Shown here: positions 33,432 through 42,312 of the stretch, in pieces
Position numbering within the stretch: position 1 is the first letter of the stretch
Layout: every line of letters begins with the position of its first letter
NCBI RefSeq assembly: GCF_900100735.1
Contig: NZ_FNCJ01000012.1
Coordinates: 124,001-188,000, forward strand
DNA from: Paraburkholderia phenazinium
GTDB taxonomy: Bacteria; Pseudomonadota; Gammaproteobacteria; Burkholderiales; Burkholderiaceae
Length of the DNA stretch: 64,000 nt
Direction: 5' to 3'
Program-made: the position numbers and the translations under genes
The notes under the pieces: model-generated
What the model was told of the DNA's origin: nothing
The model's input: the letters and a program-made list of their open reading frames with translations, nothing else
Database searches by the model: none

Positions 33432-35009
33432 TTGACACGCATCTTGCCGCCGAATCTTTCAGAAGCGCAGTTCGACCGGGCGCTCGCCGGGTGGGGCGCC
33501 GTTGTCGGCGAGCAGCACGTCGTGTCCTCCGATGCGGAACTGGCGTCGTATCGCGATCCGTTCGCGCCCGGTCAGGCAGCAGCGTTCGCCGCGTCCGCTG
33601 CGCTTCGGCCGGATTCGGTCGAGCAGATTCGCGCGATTCTGCGCATCGCCAATCAATACCGCATCCCCCTGTGGACCGTGTCGACCGGCCGCAACTTCGC
33701 CTATGGCGGCGCCGCGCCGCGGCTCTCCGGGTCCGTGGTCCTCGACCTGCAGCGCATGAAGCGCATTCTCGAGGTCAACGAAACGTTGGCGTACGCCCTC
33801 GTCGAACCCGGCGTCACCTACTTTGATTTGTATGCGTATCTGCGCAGCCATGGTCATCGGTTGTGGGTCGACCCGCCAGCGGCCGGCTGGGGGAGCGTGA
33901 TCGGCAACACGCTGGAGCGCGGCTTCGGCTACACGTCCTACGGCGATCACGCCGCCACCCAGTGCGGCATGGAGGTGGTGCTTGCCAATGGCGAGGTGGT
34001 GCGCACCGGGATGGGCGCGATCGACATCGGCAATGCATGGCAGGCCTACCAGCCCGGTTACGGCCCGTCGTTCGATGCGATGTTCATGCAGTCCAACTAC
34101 GGCGTGGTCACGAAGATGGGGGTGTGGCTGATGCCTGCGCCACCGGCTTACCTGCTAGGCGAATTCCAGTTTCAGAATGAACAGGACCTCGAAACGATTG
34201 TCGAGATCCTGCGGCCGCTGAGGCTCGACGAAACGATCCGCAATCATGCGGTGATCGAAGGCGGTCTGCGCCGCGCGGCCGGCATCGCGCCACGGGCGCA
34301 GTGGTATGCAGGCACGGGGCCGATGCCCGAGCGTTCGGTGGCGGCAATGCTCGAGCAGTTGCAGATCGGCCGCTGGAATCTGCATTTTGCGTTGTACGGC
34401 ACACCCGAGTTGATCGACGCGCGCTATGCGATCGTCCAGCGCGCGTTCTCGCAGGTGCCGCAGGCAAGGTTCCTCGCGAGCCGCTATAGCGGCGACGCGC
34501 AACCGTCCGCTGGCGGCGAGCGCAACCTCGCCGGCATTCCCGGGATGAGCGCGTTCCGCATGCTCGACTGGCTCGGCGGCGCGGGTGCTCACGTGGATTT
34601 CTCGCCGGTGTGTCCGGCGACCGGGCGCGATGCGATGCGCCAGTACACCATGGTGAAGGCCCGCGCGGCTGAATACGGCTTCGATTACTACGGTGGTTTC
34701 ACGGCGGGAACGCGCCATCTGCATCATATTTTTGCGGCGATCTTCGCTCGCGACGACCCCTTGCAAGCCGACCACGCTGGCGATCTTCTGCGGGTGTTGA
34801 TGAGCGATGCGCGGGCGGCCGGTTACGGCGAATATCGCGCGCATCTTGCCTATATGGACTTTGCTGCCGCGCAGTACAGTTTCAACGACGGCGCCTTGTT
34901 GCGGTTGTCGGAAACGATCAAGGATGCACTCGATCCGGCCGGCATTCTCTCGCCGGGAAAGCAGGGCGTGTGGCCTGCGGCATGGCGTCAGTGGCGGGGT
35001 TATACCTGA
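33432..35009 (+). CDS. FAD-dependent oxidase/dehydrogenase, VAO/4-cresol dehydrogenase family
   Basis: A 525-residue flavoenzyme. The PP-loop FAD-binding domain runs from about 45 to 250 (RPDSVEQIRAILRIANQYRIPLWT, STGRNFAYGGAAPRLSGSVV, GYTSYGDHAATQCGMEVVL). The cap domain continues to YRAHLAYMDFAAAQYSF, and the family C-terminus is DALDPAGILSPGKQGVW. Relatives oxidise para-alkylphenols such as vanillyl alcohol, eugenol or 4-cresol. AAGGAG at 33421-33426 is 5 bases before TTG 33432, so the start is a TTG codon. No cytochrome subunit lies nearby. The substrate cannot be read from sequence. Confidence 0.87.
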   Translation: MTRILPPNLSEAQFDRALAGWGAVVGEQHVVSSDAELASYRDPFAPGQAAAFAASAALRPDSVEQIRAILRIANQYRIPLWTVSTGRNFAYGGAAPRLSGSVVLDLQRMKRILEVNETLAYALVEPGVTYFDLYAYLRSHGHRLWVDPPAAGWGSVIGNTLERGFGYTSYGDHAATQCGMEVVLANGEVVRTGMGAIDIGNAWQAYQPGYGPSFDAMFMQSNYGVVTKMGVWLMPAPPAYLLGEFQFQNEQDLETIVEILRPLRLDETIRNHAVIEGGLRRAAGIAPRAQWYAGTGPMPERSVAAMLEQLQIGRWNLHFALYGTPELIDARYAIVQRAFSQVPQARFLASRYSGDAQPSAGGERNLAGIPGMSAFRMLDWLGGAGAHVDFSPVCPATGRDAMRQYTMVKARAAEYGFDYYGGFTAGTRHLHHIFAAIFARDDPLQADHAGDLLRVLMSDARAAGYGEYRAHLAYMDFAAAQYSFNDGALLRLSETIKDALDPAGILSPGKQGVWPAAWRQWRGYT

Positions 35010-35034
35010 GGCGCTGCGGCGAAGGGCTAGTGCT

Positions 35035-35460
35035 ATGGACAGACGCAGTTTCGTGATGACCGGGGCGTGGCTTTCGGCGGCAGGCGGTGGAGCCTGGCCA
35101 TGGCTCGCGCGCGCCGCCTCTACGAGCAACACGCTGGCGGTGGTAGATGCGAGTCTTGGGGAAGGCCGCGTGCTGTCCGGCTGGGCGACACGCCGTGCGA
35201 TACCGGTCTTTGAAACCGGCGACGATATCGGCGCGCTCTGGTATGCGGCGCTGGCGCCGCGGCTTGCTGCGACGCCGGGTCTGGTGATCGGCGTCACGCG
35301 CGCTTCCGATTACTTCGTGCTCGGCGAACTTGCGTTGCGCTCGGCACGCATGGTCGAGCATGAACGCGCATGGCATACAGGACCGCGCACGCCGGTGGCA
35401 TTTCTGATCGGACCCGCCGCGCAGGTCGGCGCGCCGGGTCCGGTCCGCCACATCGGCTAG
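35035..35460 (+). CDS. Small Tat-exported hypothetical protein
   Basis: A 141-residue protein with a twin-arginine leader (MDRRSFVMTGAWLSAAGG, cut near residue 29). The mature part has a short Rossmann-like or mixed alpha/beta pattern (NTLAVVDASLGEGRVLSGW, LVIGVTRASDYFVLGELALRSARM). It lies 25 bases after the flavoenzyme, so the two are probably one operon. The Tat signal suggests folding or cofactor binding before export. No CXXCH, so it is not a cytochrome c partner. Its stop overlaps the convergent DUF1571 stop by 4 bases. Confidence 0.7.
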   Translation: MDRRSFVMTGAWLSAAGGGAWPWLARAASTSNTLAVVDASLGEGRVLSGWATRRAIPVFETGDDIGALWYAALAPRLAATPGLVIGVTRASDYFVLGELALRSARMVEHERAWHTGPRTPVAFLIGPAAQVGAPGPVRHIG

Positions 35461-36482
35461 AACTTATACGCCGGGTTCTTGGGATCGAACGCCGTGTCGT
35501 CCAGGTTTTTCGCCGTGATGCTCTCGAACACGATCCGCTCGAAGATCTTGCCGTCGTTCGCGTAGGACTCGACCGTGCGGAAATACGGATGACGCAGATC
35601 GAGCCCGAGCGTTTCCTTCTTCGCATAGAACTGCGGCTGGCCGATCGGCGTTTCGTAGGTGAAGGTGACCACCCGCACGCCTTCGATGGTCTGCACCGCG
35701 ATCTGGGTCGAGCGGGGCACGCCTGCCTCGACGTACTTCTTGCCTTCGGCCAGAAATTGATCGGTGATGTACTCGGTGCCGAGGTCGCGCACCTGGTGGT
35801 TCGATTGCGCGCGCGCCAGTGCCCCTGTCGTCGAGGTCCATAGCGGCATCACGCCGAGCAGGCCGCCCAGGTGGCCGTACATTTCATCGCTTCGTCTGGA
35901 TTCGTCGTAGATGATTTCCTGACCCGAGTGTGCGCCGTCCGGCAGCCATTTCGCGTAGATGCGCAGCGGGCCGTGCGCGATCCGTACCAGCATGTGATCC
36001 GGTTTGTCCGGCCACGCGCCCTTCAGACGCTCCCAGCGCAGCATGGTGAACTCATACGACGGATAGCCGCTCGGCCCCTCCTTGATATAGCGCGGCAGCG
36101 TGAGCGGATCGAGCGACTGGAACAGCGCCACCAGTTGCGCGTCGTCGAGCTTCTCAAGGGTGCCGCTTTGCTGGGCTTGCCGCAGCCAATGGACCTGCTG
36201 GTCGAGCGTCAGCTTGCCGACCTGCGCGAGCGGGGTGGACGGCGCCTGCACGACGTTGGCGGCGCCGTTATCCGCGACATTCCCGGCGCTAGCGGCCGCG
36301 CCTGGCGTGTCGGTCTGCGCCAGCGCCACGGGCGCGGTCACCGCCAACGCACTGGCGAGAGCGGTGCATGCAAGCCACGCTTGCAGGCGCGTCGCGCGAG
36401 TGAGATGCCGCCCAGCTTGCGAATGTGTCGGCGAACGCGCTGAGCGCGGCCAAGGGTGCGTGGGTTGCCAGACTTGCTTCAT
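35457..36482 (-). CDS. Periplasmic DUF1571-like protein
   Basis: A 341-residue protein with a long basic leader and a signal segment (ACTALASALAVTAPVALAQ, cut near residue 55). After a variable linker, the conserved domain runs from about 130 to 341 (YPSYEFTMLRWERLKGAWP, MLVRIAHGPLRIYAKWLPDG, GQEIIYDESRRSDEMYGH, VVTFTYETPIGQPQFYAKKE). DUF1571 members are outer-membrane lipid-associated beta proteins of unknown function. GGAGGA upstream supports ATG 36482. Confidence 0.82.
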   Translation of the reverse strand: MKQVWQPTHPWPRSARSPTHSQAGRHLTRATRLQAWLACTALASALAVTAPVALAQTDTPGAAASAGNVADNGAANVVQAPSTPLAQVGKLTLDQQVHWLRQAQQSGTLEKLDDAQLVALFQSLDPLTLPRYIKEGPSGYPSYEFTMLRWERLKGAWPDKPDHMLVRIAHGPLRIYAKWLPDGAHSGQEIIYDESRRSDEMYGHLGGLLGVMPLWTSTTGALARAQSNHQVRDLGTEYITDQFLAEGKKYVEAGVPRSTQIAVQTIEGVRVVTFTYETPIGQPQFYAKKETLGLDLRHPYFRTVESYANDGKIFERIVFESITAKNLDDTAFDPKNPAYKF

Positions 36483-36562
36483 TCAACGTCCTCCAGATCC
36501 AGAGTCGGCGGAATCGCGCGTGGTGTTGTCATGCACCGAGGCCGCCCGCGGCGTGCTTACTG

Positions 36563-38347
36563 TCAGGCAAGTTTTTGCTTGGCGAGTTCCTCGTCGCGCA
36601 GCGCCCGCCGCAAGATCTTGCCGACATTGGTCTGCGGCAGTTCGCTACGGAACTCCACGACCTTCGGCACCTTGTAGCCGGTCAGATTTTTGCGGCAATG
36701 CTCGATGATCTGTTCGGCGGTCAGCGCCGGATTGCGCGAGACGATGAACACCTTGACGCGCTCGCCCTGCGCGGGATCGGGAATGCCAATCGCCGCCACT
36801 TCGCGCACATCGGGGTGCATGGCGATGACGTCTTCGATCTCGTTCGGATAGACGTTAAAGCCCGAGACCAGAATCATGTCTTTCTTGCGATCGATCAGGC
36901 GCATGAAACCGCGCGAATCCATTACGCCGATGTCGCCGGTCGCGAGCCAGCCGTCCTCGTCGAACACCTTGGCGGTTTCGTCGGGGCGGTTCCAGTAGCC
37001 CTTCATTACTTGCGGACCCTTGACGCACAGTTCGCCCGCTTCGCCGATGTTGGCCCAACTGCCGTCGTCCTTCTTGAAGCGCACCTGGGTGGAGGGCGCG
37101 GGCAGGCCGATCGAGCCTTCGCAATCGCGCAGGTTCTTCAGGTCCACCGGATTCATTGAGACGATCGGCGAGCATTCGGTGAGCCCATAGCCCTCGATGA
37201 TCGGCCGGCCGGTCACCGCCTTGAAGCGTTCGGCGACGGCCTTTTGCGTGACCATGCCGCCCGCCATTGCGAGTTTCAGGTTGGAGAAGTCGCGCTTCCT
37301 GAACTCCTCGTTTTCGAGGAACGCGTTGTAGAGCGTGTTCACCGCCGTAATGCCGGTGAATTTCTCGTGACGGATGATCATCATCACGCGCTTCGTGTCG
37401 CGCGGATTGGCGATCAGGATATTGCGCCCGCCGAGTCCCATGAAAATCATCGCATTCACGGTCAGCGAATAGATGTGATAGAGCGGCAGCGGCGTGAGCA
37501 CGGTCTCGATGTCGCCGCTCAACTGTCCCTGCGACCAGACCTTCGCCTGCAGCAGATTGGCGATGATGTTCTGATGCGTGAGCATCGCCCCCTTGGCGAC
37601 GCCGGTGGTGCCGCCCGTGTACTGCAGGAAGGCGATGTCGCCATGCGTGAGGCGTACCGGCGTGAGCGGGCGCGTATAGCCGATGGCGAGCGCATCGAGC
37701 AGTCGCACCGCTTTCGGCAGGTTGTATTTCGGCACCATCTTCTTGACGTGCCGCAGCATGAAGTTCAGCAGCCGTCCCTTCGGGTTCAGTCCGTCGGCCA
37801 GCAGGTCGCCGAGTCCCGTGACGACCACGTTCTCCACGCGCGTGCCCGGCAATGCATCCTCGACGGTCTTTGCGAAGTTCTCGAACACGATGATGGTTTG
37901 CGCGCCGCTGTCCTTCAACTGGTGGGCGAGTTCGCGCACCGTATACAGCGGGTTGACGTTGACCACCACGGCGCCGGCCTTCAGGATCCCGAACAGCGCG
38001 ACCGGATACTGAAAGGTGTTGGGCAGCATGATGGCGACACGCTCGCCAGGCTTCACGCCGATGCCTTGCAGCCACGCCGCGAAGGCGGTGGCCTTGCGCG
38101 CCAGTTCGCCATAGGTGAGGTTGGCGCCGACGCTTACATAGGCGACGCGCTCGCGGAACTGGGTGGTGCACTCGTCGAAGAACTGCACGATCGACTCGTA
38201 CTGGTGCACATCGATCTCATGCGGCACATCCGCCGGGTAGGACGCGTACCAGATACCGTCGGTGTTCGGTGCGGGCTGTGCCGCGTGCACCGCGATGGAC
38301 GGGGCCGCCACGGATGGGGCCGGTGGCGTCTGGGTGGGCTGGTTCAT
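36563..38347 (-). CDS. fadD: Long-chain fatty acid--CoA ligase
   Basis: A 594-residue AMP-forming acyl-CoA synthetase that activates fatty acids for beta-oxidation at the inner membrane. The P-loop YTGGTTGVAKGAMLTH is at residues 243-258, identical to the E. coli FadD motif as I recall it. GYGLTECSP and the FACS signature region (GWLATGDIGVMDSRGF) follow, with the C-terminal LPQTNVGKILRRALR holding the catalytic Lys. Residues 1-30 are an Ala/Pro-rich extension. CAGGAGA precedes ATG 38347. It is last gene of the fatty acid cluster. Confidence 0.95.
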   Translation of the reverse strand: MNQPTQTPPAPSVAAPSIAVHAAQPAPNTDGIWYASYPADVPHEIDVHQYESIVQFFDECTTQFRERVAYVSVGANLTYGELARKATAFAAWLQGIGVKPGERVAIMLPNTFQYPVALFGILKAGAVVVNVNPLYTVRELAHQLKDSGAQTIIVFENFAKTVEDALPGTRVENVVVTGLGDLLADGLNPKGRLLNFMLRHVKKMVPKYNLPKAVRLLDALAIGYTRPLTPVRLTHGDIAFLQYTGGTTGVAKGAMLTHQNIIANLLQAKVWSQGQLSGDIETVLTPLPLYHIYSLTVNAMIFMGLGGRNILIANPRDTKRVMMIIRHEKFTGITAVNTLYNAFLENEEFRKRDFSNLKLAMAGGMVTQKAVAERFKAVTGRPIIEGYGLTECSPIVSMNPVDLKNLRDCEGSIGLPAPSTQVRFKKDDGSWANIGEAGELCVKGPQVMKGYWNRPDETAKVFDEDGWLATGDIGVMDSRGFMRLIDRKKDMILVSGFNVYPNEIEDVIAMHPDVREVAAIGIPDPAQGERVKVFIVSRNPALTAEQIIEHCRKNLTGYKVPKVVEFRSELPQTNVGKILRRALRDEELAKQKLA

Positions 38348-38440
38348 GGTATGTCTCCTGAAGCGCGACGCTTCGTTTGTGTCTGTTTATGTGTTGCGGT
38401 TTCGTGCCGGTGTGCGGCAGCAAAACGATGATAGTGACGG

Positions 38441-39742
38441 CTAGCGCTCGAGTATCGCTACAACCCCCTGGCCGCCCGCGGCGCAGATCGAAATCAGGCC
38501 GCGCGCCGTGCCGGCCGGTTTGTCGAGTTGTGCGAGCATTTTCGCGAGGCCCGCGACAATCCTCCCGCCGGTTGCGGCAAACGGATGGCCGGTGGCAAGC
38601 GATCCTCCGTTGACGTTCAGTTTCGCACGATCGATGGCGCCGAGCGGTCCGGATAAACCCAGTTGTGTGCGGCAATACTCGTCGTCCTGCCATGCGCTGA
38701 GCGTACACAGCACCTGGGCGGCAAACGCCTCATGGATTTCGTAGAGGTCGAAGTCCCGCAGGCGCAATCCGGCGCGCGCCAGCATGCGCGGCACGGCGTA
38801 GGCGGGCGCCATCAGCAGGCCTTCCTTTTTGTCGAAATAGTCGACCGCCGCGGTCTCCGACCAGCTCAGGTAAGCGAGCACCGGCAGGCCGTGCGCGGCC
38901 GCCCAGGCGTCGCTCGCGAGCAGTACGGCCGATGCGCCGTCGGTGAGCGGCGTCGAGTTGCCGGCGGTCAGCGTGCCGGCGTCGCGGTCGAACGCCGGCT
39001 TCAGGCCCGCGAGCTTTTCCAGTGTCAGATCCGCGCGCAGGTTGTTGTCGCGGGCGAGCCCCTTGTATGGGGTCATCAGGTCATTGAGGAAGCCATGGGT
39101 GTAAGCGTCGGCGAGCTTGCGATGACTGTCGTAGGCCAGCACGTCCTGGGCCTCGCGCGAAATCGCCCAGCGCTTGGCCATCAGTTCGCAGTGTTCGCCC
39201 ATCGAGAGGCCTGTGCGCGGCTCGCCGTTGCGCGGTAAGAGCGGCTTGAAGAACATGCCGGGCCGCAGCTTGGTCAGCGCGCCGACCCGCTGGCCGGTGG
39301 TCTTGCCGCGATTCGCTTCGAGCAGGATCTTGCGCATCCGCTCGTTGACGCCGATCGGCGCGTCCGAGGTGCTATCGACCCCGCCGGCGATGCCGGCCTC
39401 GATCTGGCCGAGCGCGATCTTGTTGGCGACCAGAATGGCGGCTTCGAGACCGGTGCCGCAGGCCTGCTGCACGTCGTAGGCGGGCGTCTCCCTGGCGAGC
39501 GTGGTCGAGAGCAGCGACTCGCGCGTCAGGTTGAAGTCGCGTGAATGCTTGATGACGGCGCCGGCCGCCACTTCGCCGAGGCGCTCGCCGTGCAGGTTGA
39601 AGCGGTCGATCAACCCCTGCAGCGTGAAGGTCAGCATGTCCTGATTCGAGGCGCTCGCGTAGGCCGTGTTCGAACGCGCAAACGGAATCCGGTTGCCGCC
39701 GACGATGGCGACGCGCCGCACAGCGGGAAGCGGGTGGGACAT
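38441..39742 (-). CDS. Acetyl-CoA C-acyltransferase (3-ketoacyl-CoA thiolase)
   Basis: A 433-residue thiolase that cleaves 3-ketoacyl-CoA to acetyl-CoA and a shortened acyl-CoA. Nucleophile Cys95 is in QQACGTGLEA, the catalytic His in EIHEAFA, the GGSLATGHPFAATGGR motif follows, and C-terminal Cys420 is in SICAAGGQG. The form is closest to the FadI (trifunctional, anaerobic-type) branch. AAGGAG supports ATG 39742 over the longer 39799 start. It sits between MaoC and FadD. Confidence 0.92.
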   Translation of the reverse strand: MSHPLPAVRRVAIVGGNRIPFARSNTAYASASNQDMLTFTLQGLIDRFNLHGERLGEVAAGAVIKHSRDFNLTRESLLSTTLARETPAYDVQQACGTGLEAAILVANKIALGQIEAGIAGGVDSTSDAPIGVNERMRKILLEANRGKTTGQRVGALTKLRPGMFFKPLLPRNGEPRTGLSMGEHCELMAKRWAISREAQDVLAYDSHRKLADAYTHGFLNDLMTPYKGLARDNNLRADLTLEKLAGLKPAFDRDAGTLTAGNSTPLTDGASAVLLASDAWAAAHGLPVLAYLSWSETAAVDYFDKKEGLLMAPAYAVPRMLARAGLRLRDFDLYEIHEAFAAQVLCTLSAWQDDEYCRTQLGLSGPLGAIDRAKLNVNGGSLATGHPFAATGGRIVAGLAKMLAQLDKPAGTARGLISICAAGGQGVVAILER

Positions 39743-39841
39743 GCGCGACTCCTTTATGGGTGAGATGGGTTGACCGGTAGTGACTTCGCTACCCGTCACT
39801 CGTTTAGGGTGGCGAACGATCGCTGATGACGGGGCGCTCGA

Positions 39842-40777
39842 TCACAGCGTGGTCCATTGAAAGCGGCCGCGCAAATGCGGTTTTTCGCCGGCTGCGTCGC
39901 GCACTTCCAGGTCGCGCGTGGTCGTCGGCGCTACTGCGGCGGCGGCCGTCGCCGGCATGGTGGTCCACAGCGAGGCGTCGCCGGGCAGCAGCATCGGCAG
40001 CTTGAACTCGGCGCTGACGAGCGCTTCGGCAAGCGGCTTGGGCGGTTGCAGGGCCGCCGCGCTGCGCGCGAGCGTCCACATGCCGTGCGCGATCGCGCGC
40101 GGAAAGCCGAACGCCTTGGCCGAGAGCATCGTCAGGTGAATCGGGTTGTAGTCGCCCGAAGCATGAGCGTAGTCGCGCCCGAGTTGCGCGGGGAGCTGCC
40201 AGCGCGCCATGCGCTGCAGCGCATCGCGGTGGATCTCGAGCGCGGCCAGTGGATCGCCTACGGGCGCTACGCCGCGTTTCAGATAGACGCTGTCGCCGTC
40301 CCAGACTGCTTCGCCGCGACGATAGAGACGCGTGTGCAGCACGAAGGCCTGGCCCTTGTCGTGCCGCAGCAAGGCGCCGAACTCGACTTCGACGCGCAGG
40401 ATTTCGTTGTAGGCGAGCGACCGCCGCAGGCGCACGTGATTGGCCAGATGCACGAGACCGAGCGCGGGCCATGGGAAGGCCGCATCGGTGAGCATCACTA
40501 GATGCAGCGGGAAGGCGAGCAGATGCGGAAAGGTTAGCGGCACACCGTGCTCGGGGATAAAGCCGCAGACGCGTGCATAGCGTTCGATCGCCGCTGGGTC
40601 GAGCATCGCCGCGGGGCGCACCAGCCGCAACGCGGGCAACTGCGCGGGACGGCCACGTTTCATCACGCCGGACAAGGCGCGCGCGTACAGCTTGGCCGGC
40701 GCCGGCAACTGCTCGAGCACCACCGTTTTTGGGCGCGCCATGCCGTAGGCATGGCCGATACCGGAGGGCTCGCTCAT
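39842..40777 (-). CDS. MaoC-type acyl dehydratase ((R)-hydratase)
   Basis: A 311-residue double hot-dog protein. The hydratase-2 motif is YAHASGDYNPIHLTMLSAKAFGFPRAIAHG in the C-terminal half; the N-terminal half is a degenerate hot-dog. Such enzymes hydrate enoyl-CoA to (R)-3-hydroxyacyl-CoA. Two ATGs are possible: 40783 (ATGA overlap with the upstream reductase) and 40777, better spaced from GGAG. The pairing with a FabG4-type reductase suggests they act in sequence. Confidence 0.87.
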   Translation of the reverse strand: MSEPSGIGHAYGMARPKTVVLEQLPAPAKLYARALSGVMKRGRPAQLPALRLVRPAAMLDPAAIERYARVCGFIPEHGVPLTFPHLLAFPLHLVMLTDAAFPWPALGLVHLANHVRLRRSLAYNEILRVEVEFGALLRHDKGQAFVLHTRLYRRGEAVWDGDSVYLKRGVAPVGDPLAALEIHRDALQRMARWQLPAQLGRDYAHASGDYNPIHLTMLSAKAFGFPRAIAHGMWTLARSAAALQPPKPLAEALVSAEFKLPMLLPGDASLWTTMPATAAAAVAPTTTRDLEVRDAAGEKPHLRGRFQWTTL

Positions 40778-40779
40778 GC

Positions 40780-42258
40780 TCATGCTCCGATCAGGCTTTG
40801 ACCGCAGACCCGCACCACCTGGCCCGTGACCCCCGCGGAACCAGGGTGGGCGAGCCATGCGATGGTCTGCGCGACGTCCACCGGCTGGCCGCCCTGGCTC
40901 ATCGAATTCATCCGGCGGCCGGCCTCGCGGATCGCCAGCGGGATCTTCGCGGTCATCTGGGTTTCGATGAACCCCGGTGCAACGGCATTGATCGTAATAC
41001 GCCGTTCGGCGAGAGGCGCCGCCATGCTATGCACGCGGCCAATGACGCCTGCTTTCGAGGTCGCGTAGTTGGTCTGGCCCAGGTTGCCGGCAATGCCGCT
41101 GATCGACGACACGCAGACGATGCGGCCGCCGTCGCGCAGCGTGCCTGCCGCGAGCAGCGCATCGTCGAGCCGCTCCTGGGCGGACAGATTGATGTCGATT
41201 ACGCTATCCCACGCGGCTTCGGTCATTCTGGCGATGGTCTTGTCTTTGGTGATGCCGGCGTTATGCACGACGATGTCGACACCCAGCTCGTCGAGCGCCG
41301 CCGCGATTTGCGCGGGCGTTTCGGCGGCGGCGATATCGAAGGCGAGGGGGGTGCCGCCGAGTGCGCGGATGGTGGCGTCGAGCGCGTCTTCGGCGGACGG
41401 GATATCGATGCCGATCACATGCGCGCCTTCGGCGGAGAGTGCGCTGGCGATCGCCGCGCCGATGCCGCGCGCCGCACCGGTCACGACGGCGCGCTTGCCG
41501 GCGAGCGGCTGGGCCCAGTCGAAGGTGGTAGTTTCAGGTGCGGCAGCCGTTACGGCGCTGTCTGCGGCAGCATGGACTGCTTCACTGATGGCCACACCCG
41601 CACCTGTACCTGGACCCACGGCGATGTGCACCACCTGACCCGACACATACGCCGAGCGCGGCGACAGAAAAAACCGCAGCGTCGCTTCGGCATCTTGCTC
41701 GGCGCCTTGCGCGATGTAAATCAGGTTCGCCGTAATACCGCGCCGCGCCTCCTTGCCGAGCGAACGCGTGAGGCCTTCGAGCGCGCGTTGCGCGGTCCAT
41801 TGCCGCGGACTGGCGCAAGCTTCGGGCCGCCGCCCCAGCACGACGATCCGGCCGCATTTGCCGAGCGAGCGCAGCGTGTCGTGGAAGAAAGCAAACAGCG
41901 TGTCGAGTTGCGTGCTGTCGCCAATCCCGCTTGCATCGAAGATCAACGCGGCGACCCGTCCATGCGGTCCGGCTTCGGCCGGCTCGAAGCGGCCGGTCAT
42001 CAGGCCATGGCGGGTCGCGAGCGGCACCCATAGCCCGGCGCTTTGATGCGCGACGCTGGTAAAGCCAGTGCGCGCGATCACGCCGGCGAGGGCCTCGAGC
42101 AGATGCGGCTCGGGTCCGGCGCCGATGGCGGCGAGCCCGTCGAACTCCGGCTGGTCCGCGCGATAGCGGCGCAATACCTCGGGCTTCGGTAAGCCGATCG
42201 AACGCGCGAGGCGCGCGCCGAATGGCGAGTTCACGAAGTTCAGGTAGCTGTCGTTCAT
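40780..42258 (-). CDS. High-molecular-weight 3-oxoacyl reductase (FabG4 type)
   Basis: A 492-residue protein with tandem SDR domains. The N-terminal domain (about 1-240) is degenerate, with no TGxxxGxG motif. The C-terminal domain is intact: TGAARGIG at 260-267, catalytic Ser near 385 (VSSISG), Tyr398 and Lys402 (YATSK). FabG4-type enzymes reduce 3-oxoacyl-CoA (or oxidise the 3-hydroxy form) using NAD(H). It starts 54 bases after fadE on the minus strand and overlaps or abuts the MaoC start. This and MaoC would replace a FadB-type multifunctional enzyme. Confidence 0.92.
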   Translation of the reverse strand: MNDSYLNFVNSPFGARLARSIGLPKPEVLRRYRADQPEFDGLAAIGAGPEPHLLEALAGVIARTGFTSVAHQSAGLWVPLATRHGLMTGRFEPAEAGPHGRVAALIFDASGIGDSTQLDTLFAFFHDTLRSLGKCGRIVVLGRRPEACASPRQWTAQRALEGLTRSLGKEARRGITANLIYIAQGAEQDAEATLRFFLSPRSAYVSGQVVHIAVGPGTGAGVAISEAVHAAADSAVTAAAPETTTFDWAQPLAGKRAVVTGAARGIGAAIASALSAEGAHVIGIDIPSAEDALDATIRALGGTPLAFDIAAAETPAQIAAALDELGVDIVVHNAGITKDKTIARMTEAAWDSVIDINLSAQERLDDALLAAGTLRDGGRIVCVSSISGIAGNLGQTNYATSKAGVIGRVHSMAAPLAERRITINAVAPGFIETQMTAKIPLAIREAGRRMNSMSQGGQPVDVAQTIAWLAHPGSAGVTGQVVRVCGQSLIGA

Positions 42259-42312
42259 CTGTTCTTGCTCCGCTGGCCAGTCGGGATGGCGTCAGTTTGC
42301 ACGGCGCGATGC

